From Ephydatia muelleri (taxonomy: Eukaryota; Porifera; Demospongiae; Spongillida; Spongillidae), in NCBI GenBank assembly GCA_013339895.1, contig JABACO010000001.1, forward strand, positions 9,552,515 through 9,616,514: DNA of 64,000 nucleotides. The letters run 5' to 3'. The first letter of the stretch is position 1. Each line of letters begins with the position of its first letter. Shown here piece after piece: positions 10,335-21,600 of this stretch. Both the position numbers and the translations under genes were made by a program. The notes under the pieces were generated by a model. That model was not told the origin of the DNA, made no database searches, and saw only the letters and a program-made list of their open reading frames with translations.

Positions 10335-12730
10335 CATGCTGGTTTCTAAAACATCATCTTGAGTTTGGAGGTATTTGGCACATCATTTCACTTTCTTCTT
10401 TCTCTGACGTGAAGGCATTTCAAGAACAACAACTTCACTAGCAAAAAGGTTTCACAGCGAAGAATGATTGAAGCACCGAAGTGTTGTCTTTAGTTCACCA
10501 CCATTTATACATTTATTGTGATATCTAATTATACGTCTTACACAGACTGTATAGTTGATTGGTGAATCATTTGCTACTGCTCCTGTAGTTTTCTTGTTTG
10601 GTATTGACAATCCTAAACTTGTCAAGATTCTGCCTTTTGTAATGATTCAAGTAGCATTTAGTACGGCCCAAATCTAATAATTAAATAACCAAAAATCTAG
10701 CATCACAGAAGGCACTTTTCCAGCTAATTCTGAAGCTATTGGTGAAATTTCCATTCTTTAAAAATGTTCCTATCCCGAGCTATGTGTTGTCAAGGAGGAT
10801 CATTCGGGGTCTGGGAACGGGGGTGGGCAGTACCCTTTTATTCTCTACAACTGCGTGGTTTTGCGACATAAAACAACAAAACTGCTCGTTTTTGTTGTCA
10901 GATCGAATGATTCGAATAACAAGTTGAACGATCGTCAGGAGTCTTTATAGAAATGGGTATTCGTAGTTGGGGTCAATATTATATGGAAGTTTCTAGTGAT
11001 GACTGAGATGTCAAATACCTTCTGTACAGAAATCATATGATTATCGCAGAGAAATCTTATGGAGTGAGACACTTGATAAGATTCGTTGCGGACATCAAGG
11101 TTTTTTGAAATGCCATCTCAGAGAAACCGAAGTTGTATCGTGGTCAGGAATAACAAAGACAAGAGAATCCCTCCTCCTTGCACTCAGATCATACCAATCC
11201 ATGCCTTCTTATAGTTCTCAATCACCAGCTCCGACATCTTTGCATGCCCTCTCAAGACATAGGATATGATGATTTTATCACTGCCTTTGCTAGCCTTCCA
11301 GTTTCCTCAGGAAGTCTAGTGGCCCTCTCACAGGTCGGCCTCGTGGCCATACGTCAGATAAAATGACAAAAATGAATGGTAAAAAATGTCGCGATTTGTA
11401 ATTTTCATCTTCGGTACGTTCCATTCAGAATGTATGGTGATTTACAAACTTGATTAATTAACGGAACTGCTACCGTTATCTCAGGAACATGGACTGCCAT
11501 TATGTGCATATATAGAGTGACATTGGCCTTTTTGTATGCCTGAGACAAGTGAAAAGTGAAATCTACTGTTCTGCCTGAATTGGATGAATAAGTCATAATG
11601 ATGGCATATACTGTGCAATTACTTTTGCTTCAATGTCGTGTCCAACTTGCTATGTATTTGTCAAACTCCTGAAATGTTTATATATTTTTTGTGCGCAGCT
11701 GCTTCTTTATTTTAAGCATGTATTTACTGGGTTGTAAACATTGTCCATTTTCTGAGTCACACATTCTATAAACTCTAATGTCGGGGCAAATGGGACACAG
11801 CACATCTGGAGTGCCTTTATCAGCTTCTGGAGGTTTAGTCCCTGAAGTGGATCACTTTCCTTTCTATTTGTTCTCGCATCCATTTCAATTGCTTGAGCAA
11901 TAATATTTCCAAGAATATTAAATAATAATAATAAGTGACGTTCATCTGCAACAACATGACTAGATATCTATAGGCAGAAGGGAGCATGCTTCACACTGTA
12001 GGACTTCTCTGCTGCACATCTTTGAATGTGCTCTATGCAGTCTAAGGGCTCTTGTGCAGTTTGGATATGTTCCAATTAGAATATAAAACATCAAGAACAT
12101 GTACACTGATGTTTAGTTACTATATCAATCCAATGATGGTACCAAACACCAAATGCACGCATATGTAGAGTTGGCCTGCCCAGTAACAAAAACTGTAAAA
12201 GAAAGTGCTTGGAAGAAATTACATGTGTTGCATATGTTATGGCATAGAAATTCATACATTTTCCTTTCAACTTCAATTTTCCTTGATTCCATCAAACCTT
12301 CTACTTCATCTAACACCAGGCTAATCGCTTCTGCCAGTGCACTTTGACATCTTCACCACGGCTATCGTATAGTTGCCTGTTAACTTATTATTTGTTATAG
12401 ACACTGCAAATGTGCACATACCTCATGTACACTACCCTTTATGGTAGAGGTATTCTTAGCTATGGTTTACATCATTGTCTTCAAATCTGAACTTTTTCGA
12501 CCGTCACTGCCTACCACTAATTCTTTGTAGGTACTTCTCCTTTCTGCGGGTGTTGGCAAGACATCCGATATCAGAGTGCAATGTTATTGTCGTTGGTTCG
12601 ATTGAAGAAGGCAATGGTGTGGTATGGGAACAACTCCTTGTTGCAAAACTGCATTGCTCAACCCTGAATTGAGGAGCTCACGGCGGTCGAGGCAATTTGT
12701 AATGTTTAGTTTCTTCAAATCACACGGCTG
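10335..12730. other. Non-coding stretch, no recognised gene
   Basis: Only short frames occur and none shows a known motif. The part 10780-11160 is somewhat richer in CpG than its surroundings. I see no RNA gene or repeat array here. Confidence 0.5.
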
Positions 12731-13172
12731 TCTAAATTTGCACGTGAAATGGATGGCAAGTTTCTATGTGAAGTATGCCAGCTGGAGTTGGAGTTCCGGT
12801 CAAGATAAGAATAATGTTTAATGACACTATGTCATCTCCACACTGTTGATAATAATGGCATGTCAGGAGGCTTCAACCATTACGAGTATCTGCATCAGAC
12901 CTTCTGATGATGTCTGCTTGAATGTCTGTGTGGATCCTTGCGATGATGCAGGCATGTTTGAAAATAGTGATGGGGATAGTAATGGTCTTGATTTGAGCGA
13001 CAATGATACATTTTTAAATCTTGATGTAAGTTGTCTTATTTCCATGTTCAAATGCTTTAAATTTTGTTCCAATTTCAGTTTTCTGATTTACCTGACAGGA
13101 GAGTGGCTTTGAACCCTTTCAATCGAGGCTGCTGCAATGGCATTTCTGTTAGCTCATAGTCCACGTCCTATG
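12731..13172 (+). pseudogene. Decayed gene with a zinc-finger-like start, two visible exons
   Basis: From 12731 the frame reads SKFAREMDGKFLCEVCQLEL with a CxxC pair, followed after frame breaks by LMTLCHLHTVDN and an acidic segment FENSDGDSNGLDLSDNDTFL that runs to a GTAAGT donor after 13025. A CCTGACAG acceptor precedes a second exon at 13099-13172, reading ESGFEPFQS then, in a shifted frame, AAAMAFLLAHSPRPM, ending at a GTAAGTTT donor. This layout resembles, from memory, N-terminal parts of multi-exon transposon-derived proteins with PF.S...LL.HSPRPMG. Two or more frame changes and stops show it is not functional as read. Confidence 0.45.
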
Positions 13173-14679
13173 GTAAGTTTAATTATTCTGATATAACTGT
13201 ACTTATCTATTTCATTTATATACCAAGGGCAGAGCAATACACAGTTTGCTTGTCATACCATACAATCACTGTTTCCGTCTTTGCCAGGTATGATGAGATA
13301 TCGAATACTTGGATTTTTTTTTACCTCCAACACGAGATTGATGGCTATCACTTTTGGAAACAGGTATTTCAACAGTATGTTACCACCAGTGGTATTCTAT
13401 TCTGTATTAAACTGTTGTTCATACTTTGAAATTGTGCTTTGCAAACTGAGAAGTGAACAAACAAAATGCACGCTATCCTGTGGCTGCATTAAAATTCAGG
13501 TAACAGAAATTGCTATTTTATTGCACACCATAGACTTGAAACTAGACGTTGGTGCTTTAATTTGGACTACAATTGTGCCACGCAAAATAAAACGACAAAT
13601 TTCTGTGGTGAGTATCCAAATCTTTCATTCAAGCGTTTGTAGTCTCAATTAGAAGCCACAGCATCTATAGTTGTGAGTTAAGTGTATATTACCTATACAT
13701 TTTATATATGGTGAGATTTACCATGGAATGAGATGGAGAGCGGATTATGCACCTATGGTGGCATCCCCTGTTAGCAATGTGAGATTAAGTAAATGTCACC
13801 ATTGCTGGTATTAAGTACACCTGCCATGTGAACCAGCTTCTCTGCCATGTAACTTATATTATCTATTTGCTTTACCCGTTTTGTTTCAGGAATGCAATGA
13901 AACTGTCTGTGCAAATTTAGAGGTATTGGAAAGCCATCCCTCTTGTTAAGTGCTAGGATCATGTGGAAGATGTACCTGTATCAGCTTTTGAAGCTATACT
14001 ACCTCCAGTTTGTACCTTGGCTCCACAAGCATACATGTATCTGCTCCAGATGATGTAAGTGTCGGCATGCATGCTTGTGTCTAGAGTGTTGATGTGTGTG
14101 CTTCTGTGACTCCTATAAATATGAAACCCGTGACTTTATTATGTTGTGATGAGTGTGCAATGTTGTTTACGTCATTGTCACACTTGCATATACCTGCAAA
14201 TATAACAGGCTATGATTATTATCTAGCAGTGTTTAATTAATTGTTGATAACAATTAAATTGTTTTGGTTCATTTGCTGAAAACTAGGATACCATTAATTA
14301 AAATGTCACTGGTGTTTGACTTAGGTTAAAAAAACAACACATGCAGGCTGGCTACAGTTTGAAAGAGTAGCTATATGACATTGACTGAACTAGATGCATA
14401 TCTCTGCAAGAACAAATGTCCTTGGACAGGATGAAGAAGTGCGGAATCATGATGCCAGTTGGTGGAATGCAGCCATTGCTTCCATCATCATTCCACCCTT
14501 ACACAGGCTTCCACTACAAGTGGGATGCACAACACCCAAGCTATTAATGGACTCAATGTAATTGAACTGATGTTTCTTTCTTTCTGTCACTGTGTCAACT
14601 GAAATACATACAAAACAAAACAAATAAATCATATTTGCAATTGGATTTCACCATCTTACTTCATAGCTGAGACATGTAC

Positions 14680-14681
<2 letters not shown>
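13173..14681. other. Non-coding stretch downstream of the decayed gene
   Basis: There may be more decayed exons (a GTGAGT donor-like site follows 13605), but none could be supported by sequence similarity. The sequence is AT-rich with a few oligo-T runs. Confidence 0.4.

Positions 14682-14761
<80 letters not shown>
14682..14761 (+). repeat. (GT)n microsatellite, about 40 copies
   Basis: An uninterrupted GT run of about 80 bases. Confidence 0.99.
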
Positions 14762-14762
<1 letters not shown>

Positions 14763-16479
14763 ATCTGCGCACATGTGCAAGTAACTGCTAGATCTTATTT
14801 TGAAAGTTTTCTGGCTTCTCTACAATGAACAAAACATTTCAATCACAAAGAACACCATGCCGTGTGAGTCAAGTCATGCCATGTTTTGAGGAGGGATACG
14901 ATACGAACAAAATAAATGCATGTACACATACACATGCCTACATGGTGAATGACCTGATCCAAATATATATATCAATTTTTTGTGCATATAGATGTATAAC
15001 ACATAGATATGATCTCCAGTTTAGCGAGTTGTCCTAGGGAGATGCAGACATAATAGCCGTGTCCTGAAAGACCCTAGTAGATTTTCTAAGGAGGTGTAGC
15101 ACTGTGTGTGTCCATAGGGTACTATTCTTTGTGGGTTTTTTTATTTTTATTTTTTTGTTTTTGTTGTTGTTGTTTTTTGTAAACCAGGCATAATGATATT
15201 ATTTGTGATATCTAATGAGGGTGTGTGACTAGCCCTTTCAACCACATTGTCATGTTCCCCTGTTAGGCCAGTTGGGGCTGGCTTGTGGTTTCATTGTCCT
15301 CACAATGGTGGTGATAGCAGTACTGTGTATGTGTACACTGCATCTTTGTGCATGTAGTTGCAATGAAGTATGGTGTGTAAAACTAACTGCTCTTAATTGC
15401 TAATCATATTGTACATTAAATTTGTTTAGCTGCTTTACACATACACATGTACGTGTAGTAACTCAATGACATTTGTGGATCAGACATGGCTAGGCTAGTC
15501 AAAACTAATGTACACTACACCATCAGTGCTGTTCTTGTTACTACATCTACATGACTTTTTAATTCAGTACTACTGCTTGTAAATGGCACTGTTGGTAGAG
15601 TGCACAAGTGGTCCTCATATGTGGGTTTTGTTACAGATACTGGACACCATCATGGTTACATGATTGTAGATGTGTGCAATTGCAAAGGATATGGAGCGCT
15701 GGGCAGAGACAGTCAATACTGCTGTCAAGACTGTTCAACAACAGCATGCACCAAGGCATGCAGCAGCAAGAAGCAGTTGCCATAGCTACTCCACGGCAAC
15801 TGTTTCCCGAGCCACAAAGGCCTAAGGGTGTGACTTGATCATCAGTGTTGATTTCACTGTAGCATTATGACTCTTACATACTCACACACTAGTTTTTTGT
15901 TTTACTTTTTTCCTGTTTTTGATTCGTTACGAAGAGTAATAAAGTCAAGCTGCATGTGCAACCTAACCTGCATGCATTTAGGCTGGTAATTGCAAAGCCA
16001 CTTCTATAAGCTGTGCATTTTATGAATGATTTGGCATTACATCATGTTAAACAAGTTTCTTTTTTATAACTTGAAGTTCAGTATTGAAGACCGACACTCT
16101 ACTGTACAAATTAGCCTATCGTTCTGATCTATGCAAAATAAAGATTGAAAAGTTGAATATGGAGACTGAATAGACTCTGATAAGCTATGTTAATACAACA
16201 GGCAATTTGAACCGCAGGATATGTACCATTGGATAAAGCAAAGTTATATTTAAAGCTTCTTTGCTGAAGAGAACAGCGCAATTCTTTAAATTGTGATCAA
16301 AAGCTTAAGATGAGGATCTATTCTTTGTCAGAAAGACATGCTTTTAGATATAATTTTGCAACACGCGGGTCCAAGATTAATTTGCTAATTAATTGATGGA
16401 GAGTCGCAGACTTCAACTGGTGCATCAAGATTCTATTCCGCTGTAATAGCCAGCAAAAAGAATCGTATTTAAGGACATC
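14762..16479. other. Non-coding stretch, no recognised gene
   Basis: This contains a T-rich tract at 15127-15180 and scattered short frames. A frame at 15600-15785 is cysteine-containing but lacks any recognised pattern. Nothing else is supported. Confidence 0.45.
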
Positions 16480-17585
16480 TCCACATCTTCCACCCCTCCT
16501 CTTCGCACGCCCACCTCATTCATATTGGCTCTCAATGTCCATCTCATCACAGCTGCTTCTTTCCACACATCACACTGGTCCTCTCCTGGGTACACCTCCC
16601 TCTCTACTCTTCCACCATCTTCCACTCCCTACCTCTCCTCTACTTCTTGCTTCCCCATCTCATCATTCCTTATTTCCACTGCTCACTCGCTTTCCCTTCC
16701 ATCACTCGTTCCCTTTTCTCACTCCTGTTCCTTCTCCCCACCTATATCTCTTGCCTACCTCACCTTGCCTCCCCTGTACTAGTACCCCATCTCTGCATTT
16801 CACTCTCATAAAGGTTCGAATATTTTCCTCGCAGACATTTAACTTTACCATATCTCGCTTATTTTCCTCCTTTCCACCTACCTCCCCTTTACTCCCTCAC
16901 TTATTTATCTTCCTACCTGCCACCTTCCCACTTACCTATGTCCCCCTTTCATCCCTTACCCCTCCAGTCCTTTACTCTCCCCATATTTCACTTCACCTAC
17001 CTCCCCACTCACCTCTATCCCCCATACTCAACTGCCACCAACTCTTCTCTCCAACCACCTCCTCAGTCATGCACCTCACGCACCCACATCTCCTCACCAA
17101 CCTACGTTCCTCTCCTCACTCATTCTTCTTCCATGTACTCACATCCAACTTATCACTTCCCTCCCTTACCAGCTTCACATAGCTATCTCCCAAACACATA
17201 TTCCATCTCCTCATCGCCATTTCTCTCCTCCCTTTCCCAAGCCACCTCCCTTATTGCACCTCTCCTACCCTCACTCACCTCCTCACTCCTCTGTCACCTC
17301 CCTCTCCCTCCTCATCCATCTTATCACTTACCTCTCACCCACCCACATCACCTTCATCATCTCGCTCTTCCACATCCCTATCTTCACCCACCTCCCCTAT
17401 CCTACTATACCTCATCACTCTCCTCCAACATACTCACCTCTTTCACCTTACCCATCTTCTTGCTTACTACCTCCTTTCCGAACTGATCTTAGCCACCTAT
17501 CCTTACCCACATCACCTCTTCTCTCCCACTCTGCCCCTCAATCACCATCACCTTCCTCTACCCTCACCCACCTCTCCTTACCCAC
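16480..17585 (+). repeat. Pyrimidine-rich, almost G-free tract of 1.1 kb
   Basis: The plus strand is dominated by C and T with scattered A; G is rare. Motifs such as CTCACC, CCACCTCCC and CCTTACCCACCT recur at irregular spacing, so it looks like a decayed simple-sequence or minisatellite array. Long open frames here (for example 16535-17182) are by-products of the composition, since stop codons with G are scarce. Confidence 0.85.
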
Positions 17586-17938
17586 TTCTCTCTCACACAT
17601 ACACGAACTCATACACACATACATATACACACCATACACTCACACATGTGTACACACACAAACAAATACGCATATACGCACACACAAAAAAATGCATAGA
17701 CACATGCATACACATACTCATACACAAATATGCGTACACACGCAACACCACACACAAACACATGAATACACACATGATGCACCCACATGCATGCACACAC
17801 TTGCATACACACACCACACTCACATATGCACATGCATCCACATACATACACATAGATACCACCACACACCCATCACACACATGCACACACCATACTCACA
17901 CTATGCAACGCACTGCACATACACACACACACATAGGT
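17586..17938 (+). repeat. Imperfect (CA)n-rich tract
   Basis: About 350 bases of ACACAC and CATACACA with interruptions. It continues the strand bias of the adjoining pyrimidine-rich tract. Confidence 0.95.
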
Positions 17939-17947
17939 CCTGGACAT

Positions 17948-18132
17948 AGCCTTTGTGGAATCTTTACCTTTGTGGAATTCTTTGCCTTTGTGGAATTCTT
18001 TGCTCTTCTTTGCCTTTGTGGAATTCTTTGCCTGTGGAATTCTTTGCCTTTGTGGAATTCTTTGCTCTTGTGGAATTCTTTGCCTTTGTGGAATTCGTTG
18101 CTTGTGGAATTCTTTGCCTTTGTTGAATTCTG
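17948..18132 (+). repeat. 18-bp minisatellite, each unit with an EcoRI site
   Basis: The unit CTTTGTGGAATTCTTTGC occurs about 9-10 times, some copies shortened to TGTGGAATTCTTTGC or carrying GCTCTTC. It reads LWNSLP or FVEFFA in different frames, which is probably incidental. Confidence 0.95.
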
Positions 18133-20763
18133 TGGATGCTAAAAGATGGGCGGAGAACAAGGTTTGGTGCCCACCATATTGATCTGTTCCATTAAATAAA
18201 CCTACACCTGTAAATCACGGGTGTGTGACGGTTGTGGGGGGAGGGGAGAGGAGTGGAAATGTCTCAGTGATGTGTCCAGAGGATTTGACACACTTGGCTT
18301 GTCTTCTGTTGGGAATGCTACAGAGTAATAGTCCATTTGGGGAGGTTGGTTTTCAAAGGTGTGCACAGATATGTGTGTTCACATGTTACCACACATTGAG
18401 GACAGAGCCTCCTTTCTGTTCAAGTAGTAACAAGGTATTACCTAAGCACTTGCTGAGCACTGTGGCCCAGCTGAGCCAACTAAGCTCTCAGCACATCTTA
18501 TCAACAGCACAGTTGATCACCCAAGATGATAAACATAGTTCTTACATTCCCTGGTCAGCAAAATGTTAATGCAGAAGGTGTTGAGGAACAGGTTGGTTGG
18601 TACATGTATGTTGGTCAGGATATGTGTGGAAGGTTGTGATGACTCAAACTCTAATGCAGCCATCCAGTAACGACCACCTTGAGGCACCTCGGAATCATGT
18701 GATACCATGTGTGATGTGTTTAAGCTAATAGTGTTGACATAGAATAATATACATTATGTCATTATATGTCTCTAAAAGACTGTATGGGTCCTTGGCCTTT
18801 CTAACGGGAGGGGGGGAACAGCTTTGCATTGTGCTGGTAGGACACAGGTAGATTGCTGTGATCATGTGAGCAGTTGGCACATCATAAATTGTGTAATGCA
18901 ATAAATTGATTTGGGAAATGTTTAAGTTACTTGTTAATTGTACTAAGTAATTTCTGTCAATCTCAAAGCTTAGATGAAGCAACTGTACACTTACGCAAGT
19001 TTGGCACTAAATTTTGTGTGTAGGCCTGTGAGTAGCACTGAGTAAGTCGATTGATTTATATGGTCCTTTATAAAGTTGTATGGTTTATGCCACCCGTGTG
19101 TACCTAACTTTGTACTTAGGGCACGGAGCAAATTTAATATGCAAACACGATGGTGTAGTATGCAGATGGTAAAAAAGAAGTCAATAGAATTTACTGTAGT
19201 GCCAAAACTATAACATTTAATTAAATCCATAAAAACCTGTTACGCAGAATACTGTCTCATGTAAATATTATGGAAATCAATAATTAATTTCATTTGGAGT
19301 TACATCTTTTATAGTATTGCATTCTTTCATGGACACCCGACACTAATCAACGGCAGGATAATCAATGACTTCTTTTCACAACACAAAAGAAAAGAAATAT
19401 AAATTCATTCACAGCAAACACAATACATTGTATTAAGTACCTAAAAAAGCAAAATCAGTTGATCAGTCATTGGATTTCTGTGTCCCTCATCACCCACATC
19501 ACCTGAGCCAAACATACGATAAGGTAATGTGGTGCTCCGTTCAGGTTGAATCCCACAGGTTTTGCTGCAGGAAGAGAAGAGAACCTTCAAACCTTTAAAC
19601 CAAAGTACCGATGGGATATCATTCTACTATGGGATCGTTTCCTTGAAAAGGTACACATTATCAAATTTCCAGTATGCGCAATAGAAATGTAACGCTTGTA
19701 TGGCTAATTGGAAATTCAGTGCCGTTCAACTCCATGACAGATACTCCAATTTGCAGTTTGTAAGGAAGCAATGTGTAGGGACATTTTAGACTTCTAGGAT
19801 ATTAAATAAAAAAATGAAATGTTGAAAAAACATGCGTTAAATCCCCTTTTTAGTTGTGACATTTTTGTGTGTTTACAAGCTTAAGCATCTGTTGACTGCA
19901 TCAGTATACAAGGGTAGCCTCATCCCCAGCCCCTATCTTATATTTAGTTACGGGGATGAAAAATAGGGCCTGGTAGATACTGCCAAGAACTGGGTAACCA
20001 TATACTGTTGTAATTTTGTTAGTAAACCTCTCCGTATTCTAGTTTGATTGACAAGATTCACAGCCCTCTGACAGTACTAGTGATCTGGGCTCAGTGAAGA
20101 GTTGATTACATGCAACTTGAAAATATTGAGGTCCCACAAGACAGTTGCTGCCAGCTTAGCCTGTAATATATTTTGCCACACAGTGTGCATGTGTATTCAT
20201 GAATTCCTATATAAGTTGGTTTTGTTTAATCTATAGTCCATCAATAGTCCTACCACAATGTACGTGATGTAGTTTGGGTCTGAGTCATATTTAAAAAACA
20301 AACAGAGCTCTGCATAAGAAAGATATTTCACACAAGACGTTAAGCTGATTACCTGCACATGCTCTAATTAATTGCACAGTTCAATGAATTCACTGAGTCA
20401 ATCACAAGATAGGGTATAAATATAATCCCACCTGTCCAGTTCAATTACATGGACAGAACATGTAAATTCCTTGAAGTTGTATCATATTTCTTTGTTATTA
20501 AGTCATGACAGTTAAAAATTATACAATCCTGTTGTGGCTGGAAGATGTATATTTATGCAAAAAGGGTGCATTCTCAATTGCTGATTTGTACATATGCATG
20601 ATTTAATGAATTTTAGTCTTGCAACATTTCTGTACGTATTCATTTCAATTCAAAGTAGTTGAGTAATTTCATCCTGTGAAAAAGCTTGGTAATTTCAAGA
20701 TAGGCTTTCAATCCATTCTATTCCTTGTCACGATTAACTCACTGGTCTGCATACACTGGATCT
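18133..20763. other. Non-coding stretch, no recognised gene
   Basis: Short frames only. The frames at 18225-18569 and 18725-18982 show no motif. No RNA gene or clear repeat array was found. Confidence 0.45.
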
Positions 20764-20890
20764 TCAACTGGATTCCAGTAAATTCCGGACAGACTGTTGG
20801 TGATCTCTGCCTGCTCTGCCACTCTCCTGAATGCAGTCTTTAAGAGAAATAGTGGATGATGTATTACTAGCTCTTGAAGTCAATCCCCAT
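20764..20890 (-). pseudogene. RecQ-like helicase motif VI, inverted relative to the rest
   Basis: On the minus strand ISLKDCIQESGRAGRDHQQS matches helicase motif VI of the RecQ family (QESGRAGRDG with the arginine finger). It lies just left of the plus-strand remnant of the same kind of protein. The inverted order indicates rearrangement after the gene or element decayed. Confidence 0.65.
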
Positions 20891-20996
20891 ACCAAGTGAA
20901 CTTTCCCTACATACAAGCAAAAAATAACCTTTTGTTTTCTTAGATACATATATGCAAATGTGTAGTTTAAGTTCTATATACAATGTGTTATAATTT

Positions 20997-21600
20997 ATGC
21001 AGATGTGGACAAGGAGCTACTTGCCAGTGAGAGAGAAGAGTCTCTCAGTCATTTTCAGCTCCTGCATAGTGCTCCTGAGGCCATTCTTTGTACAGACACC
21101 TTGTGGAGCTCAGTCAGAAACTGTTGTGGCAGTATCTGTTGATAGACCTGATAGACCACACTGTAGTGGTAAGTATGATTAAAAAAAACATTGTGTGCAA
21201 AGACTTTCGCTCTTCATTTGGTGCACTGAAGGACCTAATGGCTTTTGTGCCATCAGGTGCCCTGGTGCCTGCCACTACAGCTACTGTAACCATCTAGATG
21301 AGAGATGACATCATTGAGATGCTGGACATGGTTGAATGTTGGGTAGTGTCAGGGTCTCCCAACAAGCCAAACAACTGATATGGGGTGATTGGAAAGAAGA
21401 CGTCGAATGTGTGGTCAGGGATGTGGCTGAAAGTAAGATCAAGGGTGTGGTACACTCCCAATCCCTGGATATGTGTGCGTCTCTGTATGCTCACTTTCTC
21501 CATGCTCTACAAGACGCTAACTACTACTCACCAGGTACTGAACACATCAGTGACAACAGGCTATTTGGCATGTTCCACTCCTAGCACAATCAGAGGGTAG
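20997..21600 (+). pseudogene. RecQ-like helicase remnant, motifs Ib to IV
   Basis: Plus-strand frames give FQLLHSAPEAILCTD (SPEAL-like box), then VVAVSVDRPDRPH at the motif II position where DEAH is expected, then CKDFRSSFGALKDLMAFVPS and the TATAT-type motif III (PATTATVTI), then RDDIIEMLDMVECWVVSGSP, then GVVHSQSLDMCASLYAHFL and DNRLFGMFHS of the second RecA domain. The order is that of a RecQ helicase of a subfamily common in cnidarians and sponges. The DEAH box is degraded and there are several frame changes and stops, so it is inactive. It could be a host paralogue or a helicase carried by a mobile element. Confidence 0.65.

Noticed and set aside
17593-17886. Cysteine-rich minus-strand frame (MHVCDGCVVVSMC...)
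   Set aside because: It is generated by the CA-repeat tract, which reads as C, V and M codons on the minus strand.
16535-17949. Long plus-strand open frames rich in S, P, L, H and T
   Set aside because: They lie in a pyrimidine- and CA-rich simple sequence where stop codons are rare; several frames are open at once and no motif is present.
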